The position numbers and the translations under genes are program-made. A stretch of DNA of 64,000 nt, taken from Lepidostoma basale (Eukaryota; Arthropoda; Insecta; Trichoptera; Lepidostomatidae). A model generated the notes under the pieces. It saw nothing but the letters and a program-made list of their open reading frames with translations, did not search any database and had not been told where the DNA came from. The stretch lies in NCBI GenBank assembly GCA_022606425.2, contig JAHDVF020000192.1:372001-436000 (forward strand), in the 5' to 3' direction. Position 1 is the first letter of the stretch. The number at the start of each line of letters is the position of its first letter. Positions 23,850 to 35,100 of the stretch are shown piece after piece.

Positions 23850-24300
23850 GTATTGAATCGTTAATATGTATGAAAAACGATAGTTGTTAAGGAGTTTTAT
23901 TAAAATATTTATGTATGACATGTTTCACCCTTCTAAGGCATTATCAAATGTGACGAAACTTCAACTCGTTGCAGTTTATATACACTAGTAAATAAGGCAG
24001 AATATGGTGATTAACGAAAATTGATGTGACTTTATAGGTAGGTCCAGAAATATTGGAAAGTGTTTCTTGGAACTCGTTAAGAAATTGTATGACAATGATA
24101 ACATAGTAAGGGAATACTACAAATCAAAAAGAAGTTCAATAAATGTTAACAGTAATTAATATGTAAGACCGAAAAATATTGGATTACAATTCCTAGAATT
24201 ATCCCTTAAAAGGGCTCCTTGAAAACTATCGTTTTTTCATACATATTAATAATTTAATATGGAGTTTTACATCATTGTTCAAGAAACAATAAATAGTATT
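23850..24300. mobile_element. Foldback element F1, longer copy
   Basis: Left ATATGTATGAAAAACGATAG and the right complement in TATCGTTTTTTCATACATAT frame a roughly 400-bp element. ATGACATGTTTCACCCTTCT is the shared core. The outer end TATGGAGTTTTACATCATTG matches other F1 copies. Confidence 0.65.
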
Positions 24301-24777
24301 GAATCGTGTTATGCACGAAACAAATCATCGATTCTCATTGTGTTCAAATAGATTCAAAGACTTCTTTGCGTACAATGTAAAACGGTACTTTACTAAAAAA
24401 TTTGGCGATAAAACCGGTGGCGCTTGAACAATCACAAAATCTTCGCAATATTTTGTATTTTTCTAGCAAACAAAACATTTAAGTCTTTTTCGAAACTCTT
24501 TTCAGCCGTTCCGCTCTCATCCCAAATATGACCTTTTCTAAAGAGAGGAAAAATTTGTAAAAAATTGACAATTTACCTCGGCCTTGTGTTCGCATAATAT
24601 TACACCCGGGTCCGTGTAGCGTGGGCACAAATATGTCCCTGGGGTATACCTGCTAGATTTTTTTTAAATAAAAGCTGAAATATATTCTAAAAAACAACAA
24701 AAAAAGTGTGTACTTATATACGCACGTACAAAGTATAAAACAAAACAAAAAATAATAATCAAAAACTTAAGGTCCAT

Positions 24778-25017
24778 TTACACTGGACAGTGACCGTAAC
24801 GTCACCCACCCATCCTTGAATCTCACGGACTCGTTATCTCAAATGCTACAATAAAATTGTCGTCGGCAGAGTTGATAAGTGTCAGTTTTACGTCTGCGCG
24901 TCTCTTATCAACTCTTCATACGGCGATTTCATTATATAATTTGATGTAACGAGTCGGTGAGATTCAATGCTACGTCGATAACATTTCGGTGCCTTTTACG
25001 ATCACTGTCCAGTGTAA
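24778..25017. mobile_element. Foldback MITE with arms of about 110 bp
   Basis: The termini TTACACTGGACAGTGA are shared by both ends, and the arms stay complementary inward through GACTCGTTA and AGAGTTGATAAG, leaving a short central loop. No coding capacity and no other copy in the window. A clear target duplication was not seen. Confidence 0.75.
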
Positions 25018-25299
25018 TATTGTAATTGTATCCTCCAATTTTTTTTAAATACTTTTAAAGTTTTTAATCACAAGTTTTGTCACTGAATTCATTGTATCCA
25101 TCATCCACTATTATGATTTACCATTTTGATTGTAACTGATGTGAATCATTCTTATATAATTATTGATATAAAATTATTTCCAAACCTTTGTCTTTGATGG
25201 TTCATTTTCCTCCATGTTCCTTAGTGTTTTATTATGCTTGTATTTTTTTAAAAGTTTCTATGCTTGTATAGAAAACCAATCCCTACGGATAAGGTTTGC

Positions 25300-25515
25300 A
25301 CCAATGACTTATATCTTTGCTGGTTCTTGGGATGCAACTTGGACTTTTAATGTAGTAGTTTATCGTTGATTTCCACATTTTTGCATTCGACGGATCATTT
25401 GAATTCAAATAGTGTTTACAATTTTATTAGCTATTGATTCTCATGATATGTGATAATTAGCTAGTCTATCGCCATTTTTATTGCCACGTGAATTCCACTA
25501 GAGCAAAGACAACGT
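25300..25515 (-). repeat. SINE S2 copy, reverse orientation
   Basis: The + strand shows the complements of the S2 body in reverse order: GGTTCTTGGGATGCAACTTG, then CTATTGATTCTCATGATATG and CTAGTCTATCGCCATTTTTA. The tRNA-like head is incomplete. A 3' end fragment also lies near 45415-45490. Confidence 0.6.
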
Positions 25516-26249
25516 GAGATTTTTTTATCATATTATATTACCATATCATCAACGATTATGCGGATAGAGCGTGTTCTTAAACAAAGTGACAAATAAAGTA
25601 TAATGCCAACAGGCAACTGAACTCCAGGAAAACCATCTAAAAGAAAGCTAGACAGCAGGACATCCACATAGCAAGAACAGACTCCGGTAAAAGCAGAAGA
25701 ATAAGAGACAATCATAAACATAGTCCATTTCCATTTGGGTCGATTTTACAAGGGCTGTACACTTAGTTCTCGGCTAGACACCCCTAGCGGCATGGATATA
25801 GTCCCAATAAATACATTAATGAAAAGACACATTTCTCTCAGTCACATTATACGTGCGTCTCCCTGCTGTGACTATTAACTCGGGGAACGCTTTTATCGTA
25901 ATTGAAACGTGTGCATGCGTACACGGTACATGGTTACGTTGTTGTTACGTATTGTAAGTTTGGACCAACTATTTAATCACATTACAGAAATATATTATTC
26001 ACAATCTTGTACAATTTAAACATATTATATGTCCACGCCACTCTTTGCAATCCTGAAATATTATACATTTGACGTTCTACTCGTATATTCATATACCGTA
26101 AAAAGCATGTTCGTTGATTTTTTCGACAATTTGGCTACCTTTTAGATATTGATTATATCTGATTCCAACAAAATTGTTCATCTATTGTTTATTTTTTCTA
26201 TTAAATTAAATACAATGGTGTCTAAATGGGTTTAAAAAATGTGTATTTT

Positions 26250-26447
26250 TAAATTAGAATTAAACGCTTTTAAAACGTTGTGTAAAACCACTTTATTTTG
26301 AGTTAGGAGCGCCAACCGGTTTCACTCTGTAACGAGCAGTTTGTGTATAGCCCTGACTAAGCTCGTTACAGAGTGAAACCGGTTGGCGCTCCTGACTCAA
26401 AATAAAGTGGATTTATACAACGTTTTAAAAGTGTTTAATTTTAATTT
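26250..26447. repeat. Long palindrome, arms of about 87 bp, ACCGGTTTC family
   Basis: Arms 26250-26336 and 26361-26447 are nearly perfect reverse complements around a 24-base loop. They contain GAGCGCCAACCGGTTTCACT. Likely a foldback transposon related to 295-405. Confidence 0.85.
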
Positions 26448-26814
26448 TAAATATGTCAAACCACCAAGTAATAGCTTCTTTCCAAAGTTTAATATGTATT
26501 TTCATTCTTGGATAATTATAATAATCGTGTATTCCATATTATCCAAAGACAAGTATTTCAAAAATCAATGTGAGCTCGCGTGTCAACGGCGCGTTAGATT
26601 ACCATGCCGGGGGGAAGGGTCTTCAAAGCAATTTGGATTCTAGGCACCATTGCATAAGACATACATCTACATGTAACTATCATCATCAGTGACATATTAT
26701 CGGGAACCAAATGAGCAGAGCGTGTTTAACTTCAAGCTTAAAAAAACAATAATAATTCTGCTTTGTTACATTTTTATACTGCAAACAATTCTATTTCGGA
26801 AACTAGTGAATGAA

Positions 26815-26995
26815 TAAATAATTAATACGAATGAAAACGCCTGTTTTATAGAAGTTTTATTATAGTTTAGAGGAATAATATGTTTCTATTAATAAGTGAA
26901 CCATAATAATTCTTCTAGAAAACAGACGTTTTCATTCGTAGTAATTATTTAATATGGATTTTTATATCGTTGTTCAAGATACAATAAATTAAAAC
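26815..26995. mobile_element. Foldback element F1, short copy
   Basis: Contains AATTAATACGAATGAAAACG and TAGAAGTTTTATTATAGTTT at the left and TTCTAGAAAACAGACGTTTT with TTGTTCAAGATACAATAAAT at the right. Almost no interior. Confidence 0.7.
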
Positions 26996-27387
26996 ATAAA
27001 CTAACAATCAATTTGATATATTTATTGAACGGTAAGGCATTAACACTGTGGAATTCCATAATAATATACTTACAATTATACATTAATATATGTAATTATA
27101 ATTTTTTATATTTTTTTATATTGGCATCACGTATTATTATTATTATATTTAATCTTATTTAATTACTGCTAAAAAATATTATTAATATTTATAAACAAAT
27201 AGCCCAGGTTAATTTTTAAATTTAAATTATTGTATCGAATTTTAAATGCGTTTTTATATTAGTCTTTCTTTGTTTAGTTTTTACACCTAAAGATGGAGGT
27301 ATCCTCCGAAACATGTCGTGTTTTTTTATATTTTGTGGATTAAACAAAGTTATTTTCTAACTTGTTAATTTTACATTTGAAATATTA

Positions 27388-27510
27388 TTGTAACACCTGA
27401 TGATGTCAACATTGGTTGATGAAACAGGTGTCGTAAAATAAAATTCAATTGTGATATGAAAACAAAGTTTTTTCATTAGCAGTTATAAAATGTTAAAGTA
27501 TCATAGTGTT
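27388..27510 (+). repeat. Unclassified dispersed repeat, copy 1
   Basis: GTAACACCTGATGATGTCAA through AGTATCATAGTGTTTC matches, in reverse orientation, 53555-53665 over about 120 bp. No coding capacity. Confidence 0.6.
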
Positions 27511-27599
27511 TCGGCCAAAGCAATGAACTTAAGTTATTTTCAATTTCCTAAGTAAATGTGATAAATGAATAAAATTAGTAGAAGAATATTCATTCGGAC

Positions 27600-28030
27600 T
27601 TTTATTTATTCACGTATACTTTTTTTAAAGAGATTCCACGGTATATCCGCACTCCATACCATTGTGAACTTCCCCACAACCCTACAGTGCGGGGCGCATA
27701 TGTTTTTAAACAACTTTTCTCTTTGAAACCTCGGTATAAAAGTAAGTTTAAATTTTCTACGGAAAACACGAGTCACCGAAGGGGAAACTCTTCCCGGGTC
27801 CACCTTAGACGCGGAGGGATGGATTTCTGCTCGGGGCAGACGAGGAATTTTTTAATTAAAATATGCAGCGATGTTTTAATTAAACTCGGGCTGAAACTTG
27901 TTGTTAGGTCATGCGGGACAACCCGCAAAACAGTGCCCGCAGGAGTGCGTGTGGAGTAAATAAATAATCTGCGCTGTTTCCCGACATCGGGCGCGCGGAC
28001 CGCTACCCGTAAGCGGTTTAGACACCCCTA
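27600..28030. other. GC-balanced unique island, no gene recognised
   Basis: Composition contrasts with the AT-rich flanks. The longest frames on either strand (about 60-90 codons) show no known domain and overlap each other. Possible regulatory DNA in the DDR intron. Confidence 0.3.
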
Positions 28031-28099
28031 CAAAGACATATATAGTACATACATTATATCTACAAATTAAAAAACGACCCCTCAGATGGTTTGTACAAA

Positions 28100-28310
28100 T
28101 GAAACTCCATATTAAATCATTAATACGAATGAAAATGTCTGTTTTACACAAGTTTTATTATACTTTATTGGAATGGCATATTTTGCGTTATTACGGCCGA
28201 CGAAAACATGGCATGACCAAATTAGTTAATTACTAAAAGGCCACATTGTAAGTCGGAAAAATCGACGAGCATGTGTGTTTTGATCTATGAATGTAGATTA
28301 TTGTTTTAAA
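28100..28310 (+). pseudogene. F1 end fragment followed by a decayed LINE-A fragment
   Basis: 28100-28187 repeats the F1 end (ACTCCATATTAAATCATTAA, AAAATGTCTGTTTTA). 28188-28310 resembles the LINE-A segment around GAAAACATGGCATGACCAAA with many changes. Confidence 0.5.
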
Positions 28311-29499
28311 ATGATTTGGGGCGTATGAGCGCCATACTAGTTCGAATGAAGCGCAATCGTTAAGTCCAATTTTCGGCACCTTTATTGAGCAACTAGGTGA
28401 AATGGCAAAACGTACTGACTACAAATCAACTGTCAACTGTTAAATTGACAGTCTGTAGCTGTTAACATTGAGTTGACGTTGAGTTGTTAACATTGACATT
28501 GAGTTTGCTAATCTCCTCATCAGGGAACCAGGCTCTGAAACCTTGCAACACTATTTTTTTAAACAAGAGGCGATCAATACCAGGTTCTATACCTACTACG
28601 TTAAGTCAGACAAATAAATTATTGATGCCGACTCTAAAATATGTCTGAAGAGTCTGAAATTAAAACCTTTTGGTAGATCACATTCACTCTGAATGAATCG
28701 TTTTCTGTGACGGTACTGCGTGTTTAAGAAGTACCACGACTAATCTAATCATTGTTCACGGCGAAAGCCTTAACATTGGATTTTTTTGTAGAAATAAGTA
28801 TTAATACAATATTTTTTCGAGTTTTCAATTGAAATTTTTGTTTTACTAAGTCATTACCATAATCCTTAACGAAATAAATCTATATACGAGTAAGTGCATA
28901 CCAATGTAATGTTTAGTTTTGTATAATAAATCTATATAAGTGCATACCAATGTAATGTTTAGTTTTGTATAATATACAAAACTAAATAGGTATATTACTT
29001 TAAACTGAAAATCATTGGTTTATTAAAAAAACAGTTTTTCCAAGCGATATGAAGTCTTTAAACTCCCACATCTCCAAACTGTATATTTGCACTTGTTTCG
29101 GTTTTACACTCACGGTGCGATATGATTATACACATACTGTCTAAGCGAGTGTATGTATGCATTATGTAAGAGAGTATAAAACCTTAAGTAGGATGTTGGT
29201 ATTAATAGCTTTGTTAGTTGTGAAACTGCCGACCTTTTTCCAATGTTATTTTCCTTTTCCCCAAAGGTCCAAAACCTCTTGAATATTAAATGCACCCACT
29301 AACAACCATACGTCTTGTAGTTTTCTAGAAACGCTTATCCTAATAAGAAGCTTTTCACGAAAGCCATATAACGAATAATGATATTTTCTTGAAAAACATT
29401 TTGTTTTTTTTGCTTTATAAATAAAATATTGAATAACGTCTCAGGAAAAAAAACCAAAAGGTTTTATTAAATTTGTAACCATACCTTAGACAAAAAAAA
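28311..29499. other. Non-coding interval with a roughly 50-bp direct duplication
   Basis: AAGTGCATACCAATGTAATG followed by TTTAGTTTTGTATAATA occurs twice in tandem within 28877-28975, followed by an inverted piece (TATACAAAACTAAATAG). Nothing else was recognised. Confidence 0.45.
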
Positions 29500-30048
29500 A
29501 ACGGATCGCCACTATTATTTTCTGACATAGTCTCTCACGATTCCTTAACATTCATGCAGCGTGTCCTGCACGCACGTCAATCGATTCTTCGCGTGACAAC
29601 GTGTTCATGACACGTTTTCTTCGGTCTTTTTCTCTATTTCCTGTTCCGTTCGCGTCGTTAACGTGTACTTTCTAAACCATTCGTTCCATGTGTCCAAACC
29701 ATCTTAATGAACCTTTCATTATTTTGTTCATGAAATTAATTCAAAATATTCGAGTTATGTATTCGACCACGAATCGGTTGAAAAAAATTAACACCCAAAT
29801 GGATAGTTCGTCTAATTTCCAATGATTGGTAGTCCAGCATACCCAGCAAGAAATCAGTTGGGTACAGCCAGGGGTAATAACCGTTTTCTTTGAGGTAGAT
29901 AAAACTTTTTGTCGTCTAAGGGATCTCATCTTTATCCCATTTATTCTGCTCTCATCCCTCTTCTGCCAGTTCCATGCTTGGATTCCATACATGTTGGAAC
30001 GGGAATTCCATTGTGAACGGCCATTTTCGTTTTCGGCCATCTTACCAA
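29500..30048 (-). pseudogene. LINE-A remnant
   Basis: Complements of LINE-A signatures in order: TCATGCAGCGTGTCCTGCAC, TTCTTCGGTC, CATCTTAATGAACCTTTCAT, then GGGATCTCATCTTTATCCC and TTCTGCCAGTTCCATGCTTG. Decayed, several frames. Confidence 0.7.
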
Positions 30049-30195
30049 AATGAGGTTCGCAACCCATCACACCGCGTCTCCCGCGGGGCGAAAAGAGAAG
30101 GATGGAGTGCCGCATCAGTAAAAGTGTGACAGTCCATTCTTTCTGCCTACCCTTTCGGGGAGACGGCGTGATGGTTAGTTAGTTAGTTAGTTAGT
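30049..30195 (+). repeat. SINE-like foldback, family P, clean copy
   Basis: GAGGTTCGCAACCCATCACA opens the 5' half and GGCGTGATGGTTAGTTAG closes the 3' half; the halves are imperfect reverse complements. One of the best-preserved copies. Confidence 0.85.
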
Positions 30196-30627
30196 TACCA
30201 AAATACGAGTATAATTAATTGTCACGTGATATTTTCTCAATATAATTCAATGCTTATTAGGTTGAGTTCCTCTATATGTATCGCCCACTTGAATACGGGA
30301 TCCGAGGAAGAAATTGGCAACCACCAAAATTAGTTTCATTACTTATTTACCAGCCACGTTTCAATGGAAGGCAACTTGATTGCATAATTCCTTCTCAGGG
30401 AAGGTTTACTTACAGAACTTCACTCTTGTTTCTCTAATTGCTGGGAATCCGCTCTAATCCCTTGTTCACTTTAACCAAATTATAGATTGAGAAAATCAGC
30501 CATTAGGGACCCTCGACTTTGAGTAGGTACCGACCCAATTCGCATCAATTTATTAATTGTTTAACCTTTTGTCTGCCGCAGGGTAACTGGTTCACAAGCC
30601 ACGAAAAAGAAACAATTACGAATTTAA

Positions 30628-31145
30628 CTAAATAACTAACTAACCATCACGCCGCTTTCCTGGAGGGGTAGGCAGATAGGATGCCCCGCCACACTGCTCT
30701 ATCCTCGATATTTCTCTATATTCATATCTTCATTTAGTAACGCCATGTTTTTCTTGGCAGTCCTCGGCTTCTTTTTCCAATCACGCTGCTTGTGTATAAA
30801 TTTTTAACTTTCGTTCTATATGTCCAAACCGTCTAAATGATCCTTTTTTAATTTCACTTAGGATGCAATCTTCTGCCTTACATTACTTCCTTCTTTTGTT
30901 GTCATCATACATTGTTTTCCCGAACATTATTGTTAGTGATGTCATTTCGTTCTTCTTCTGGCAACTCCAAACTTCACTTCCTCCGTATGAATTTAATTTA
31001 TCTTATTATGATTCATCATGATTCCAACAGATGTCACTCACGTTCAACATTTGAAATCTTCTGTTTTATTACGATTATACTCGAAAGTTTTATGCGAGTT
31101 ACCTCGCTTATGATGCCAGAAAGGTTAAAACTTTGGTCTTAGTGT
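30628..31145 (-). pseudogene. LINE-A-like remnant
   Basis: Starts AACTAACTAACCATCACGCC on the + strand and continues through decayed LINE-A sequence with TATGTCCAAACCGTCTAAAT. Confidence 0.6.
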
Positions 31146-31466
31146 TTTATTTACGGCAATTTGTTTAAAAAATACGTTCGAGTCGCACAACTTGATACCC
31201 AATTTGGCGCATATCAAACAGTCTGACTAATTCAGCTTTAATAGACTAACTGTAATTGACCAAGACATAGCCCAAATACGTCAACGTCCTGTCGTAAGTT
31301 AGCGTATCTAATCGTTCTCGTTAGAGGAGCGCTGAATCCTTAATTTGTTTTATGGGCTTGCTCGCAGATAGTATCTTTGTTAAGGCGGTGAATAATAATT
31401 TATGCTATTTGTAGAAGATTACGATTTAAAAATGTTAAATATACTTTCAACACCTAAAGTCTAAAT

Positions 31467-32026
31467 CAGTGATTCCCAAAGTGGTCTATATAGACCCCCA
31501 GGGGTCTGTGACAAATTGCACGGGGGCTACGACGATTGTAAAAAAAATTGGGGGTCCATGAGATATAAATGGGGGTGCAAGAGATGGTTCAACTAAATTG
31601 AAGCCGAATATTGAAACGCAAAACGAATATCGAATATTCGGGTGGTGGTCTAGGGGATAGAATGCTTGGCTCCTGATCCTGGGGACTTGGGTTCGAGCCT
31701 GGACACGACCAGATTCCTTCTACATAATTATAAGCTATTTTCTGCTCATATTGAAGATTGTAAAATAAATTCTAATATCATTCATTTCAGTCTTTTTTTT
31801 TTATAAAAAAAAATCGTAGGCGACCTTTTTTTTGCTCATCTGGGGAAATCGAATGTCCGATCTTTGCCGAAAGGTCGCCGAATTCCGGCTTTATTGTTTC
31901 GGATTTTACGAATTTTACGAATTCCGTCTTTTTTTTTTGCCCTTCAAAAAAAAAAAATTTTAGGAAAGCAGGGGGTCTATGAAATCGGCAAGGGGTCTAC
32001 GGGACAAAAAAGTTTGGGAACCTCTG
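31467..32026. mobile_element. hAT-type element H3 with 8-bp target duplication and a nested SINE S1
   Basis: 560 bp. Left end CAGTGATTCCCAAAGTGGTC; right end, read inward, CAGAGGTTCCCAAACTTTTT. The flanking duplication GTCTAAAT is perfect (31459-31466 and 32027-32034). A SINE S1 copy (31638-31790) sits inside. No transposase. Located just upstream of the first DDR exon seen. Confidence 0.9.
31638..31790 (+). repeat. tRNA-derived SINE S1, best-preserved head
   Basis: GTGGTCTAGGGGATAGAATG (A-box) and GGTTCGAGCC (B-box), then GACACGACCAGATTCC and a body ending near a run of T. Inserted inside hAT element H3. Confidence 0.75.
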
Positions 32027-32161
32027 GTCTAAATCTTTATCGTACAGCTGAAAGAGCACTAGTCTAAATTGAATGAGATCTGAATGTAAACTTGGCGTCA
32101 TGAATTTATTTGGTTATTTAATTGTTTCATGTATTTTAAATGTATTGTCTTATTGTTTCAG

Positions 32162-35100
32162 GTTATTACTGGAAACACCAACACTTACCTGGAGTCTAAG
32201 AAAGAACTGGAACCACCATTTTGGGCTTCCAAAATCCGATTCATACCATACAGCTACCACTACCGAACCGCGTGCATGAGGGTAGAAATATACGGCTGCT
32301 ACCGGAATGGTGAGTCCCAACTCAACACTTGTTTGTTTTTCATCATCATCATCATCAGCCCGCACCCGTCCACTCCTGAACGAAGGCTTCCTCCATCTGC
32401 TTCCATGTCTGTCGATCCTGGGAAACACGCATCTATGTCGTCTATCTAATATCACTCCATTGGAGTTCATTTGTTTTTTCCCAGGCATGAATACTTTATA
32501 ATATGATTTAATTGTATCTCAATAGAGACGAAGATGCAAATTGGAAACTGAATATGGTTGATCTAAGTGTTTACAGAACTTTTGACCTGTCATTGGTTGG
32601 GTTAAGCGCACGCTTTATGTAATTACAACATTCCCCATTCCACCTTTCTTATGACCATGTCTGACAAATTTTTGGAAGTTGTATACGAGTATATGTTAAA
32701 GTCTAACACCAGAATTCACATGTCAGTTTCAATGCGCCATCTATGAAGATGTTAATCTCTAAGATTACTCCATATAATCTACATACTAACGCCATCTATG
32801 AAGATTTTTGTTTATTAAGCATTAAGCAGAACATCTTTTTTTTAACACAATGTGAAAGGCTACGTTGCCCTGAATATCTCATCAATAACTTAAGTGTTGA
32901 CTTATAAGGCGAGACACTCACTCACGTTAGAAAAAGTTTAAAACAAAATCTATTTTAATAACCGTCAGTATACAGCATAGATTCCCAAGCTCCTTTTGGA
33001 CTATCGCAACCTCTCTCTAAACTACTAACCATAACGCCGTTTCGCCGGAGGGATTGGCAGAGAGGATGGATCGCCACATTGATATATCCTGGCATAATTC
33101 TTTCGCCTCTTCTACATTCACACATCGTAACGCTCGGGTTTGGGACTAGAACTTCATTGTGCACAGTCGATTTCTATTTGCGGTAATGACTTTGAGTGCA
33201 CCATTTATTTTGTTTCCAGCTCCATCTATTCTTCCGATATCTTTCTCCATTCTTCCATATCTTGTATACTCGTACATGCTTCTCAGATAAACAAATTCGG
33301 TAACTTGCTCTAATTTTTCACCGTACCTCTTCCTCTAGCCTCTCTCTAACCTCTCTCATAGTTACACATCATCTATATACTCGTAGTACCCAACCTTTTC
33401 TGGACCATTATAATTTTTTTTTTAACTCTCCCAGTAATCTATAATACATTCCATAGTTTTACCAAATATTTAAGTATTTATTACACATTATCTATGTCTA
33501 TTTTTTCATTGGCAATAGTATTTTCAAAGTATTTGATTATTATTTATTAAAATACATACACCACGGACGCCCTCCATTGACTGCCTCAAAGCCTCCCATT
33601 TACCTCTGGATACGTTACGCCTACGGGAAAGCTTCAGCGCCCACTGGGGGAGGGGGAGGCATTAGAAACCTATCATCATCATCATCAGCCGTCTGTCATC
33701 CACTGCTGAATGTAGACCTCTCCCAAAGCACGCCACCGCCCCCTATCCATTGCCGCTTCCATCCATCCATGTCCAGCAATCCTCTTAAGATCGTCGGTCC
33801 AGCGGGCAGGGGGACGTCCAACTCTGCGGAATTTTGTACGCGGTCTCCACTCCAGAACCCGTCTCCCACATCGACCGTCGGTCCTCCGACAGACATGGCC
33901 AGTCCATCGCCACTTGAGCCCGCCCATCCTCAGAGCCAATTCGTTTCTAAATCTGTCCCTCAAGGTTAATCCAAGCATGGCACTTTCCATGGAGCGTTGG
34001 ACGACCTTGAATCTGTAGACTAGACCTTTTGTCAGTGTCCACATCTCGGTTCCGTACGTCATAGAAACCTATGGTTTACAGCAAAGTGTAGATTTATAAT
34101 ATGATATTCCATACTTTCACTGCCAACCCTCTCACACCATGGAGGATAGCTAAGTTGGATAGGAAAATATCAAAATGTATTTGTTTCAGATGGCGTGGTC
34201 AGCTACTCCATGCCCCAGGGTGACAAGCGCAGCGGAGGCCGGGAGATGTTCGATTCCACCTACGACGGCCATTGGGAGAACGAGCTCCGTCGCGGCTTGG
34301 GCCTGCTGACGGACGGGCGCTATCCAGAGGCCGACAGCGGTGAGGCGGGTGCCGGATGGGTGGGCTGGCGCAACGACACACGTGGCTCCCACGTGTCCAT
34401 AACCTTCGAGTTTGACACAGTCAGGGAATTCACGGCCGTGCACATTTTCTGCAACAACCAATTCACCAAAGACGTTCAGGTACTTACCTTAAAATAACTA
34501 TTTATTGTTTTACCTAAGAAGTGTTACTGGACTAATTATCAAATCCAGAAATATGAAATCAAAATTGCCTAATTATTTTAGTGTCAATGCTTAATTACAT
34601 ACGTATATATAAAATTAGCGTTTAATAAAATACATTGCACAGATAATGTAAACTATATTTTTGTTTTAACCCTGCATTTCATGGTGTAGCAAATTTGCTA
34701 CAAACCGAAAAATCTGCTAATATTTGTATAGAATATTTGAATTTCATATATAGTATTGTTGTGCGCTACATTCTACATTCTCATCTGAGTGAAAAACTGA
34801 AATCGACGCGCGTGCATGACACGATGATGTTGAGGATGCGATAGAAATGTGTCAGAAAAAAAATGTGGCAGTCCATTATTTCTTATTACCCCTTCGGGGA
34901 GACGGCGTGATAGTTCGTTAGTTTTGAAATGCTGGGTTGAAAAAGTCAATTAAATAGACACAGTAATGAAATACGGTATATCCCGTGATCTCACGTGGGA
35001 AGATAGGAACAATAATGTGAACGTTCGTATTTCGTTTCATCCGCTTTTGGACTCCGCGCCGGCAGCAGGGGCAATAGACTAGGGCGTACCTTTTATCAGC

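Noticed and set aside
27606..28151. Overlapping frames of 65-90 codons on both strands
   Set aside because: They overlap one another, show no domain and no plausible splice partners.
31638..31710. tRNA gene suggested by A-box- and B-box-like motifs
   Set aside because: The head does not form an acceptor stem by eye and recurs in several degraded copies with the same body, so it is a tRNA-derived SINE.
32150..32488. A 112-codon - strand frame over the DDR discoidin exon
   Set aside because: It lies antisense to a well-supported DDR exon and a LINE tail, with no domain of its own.
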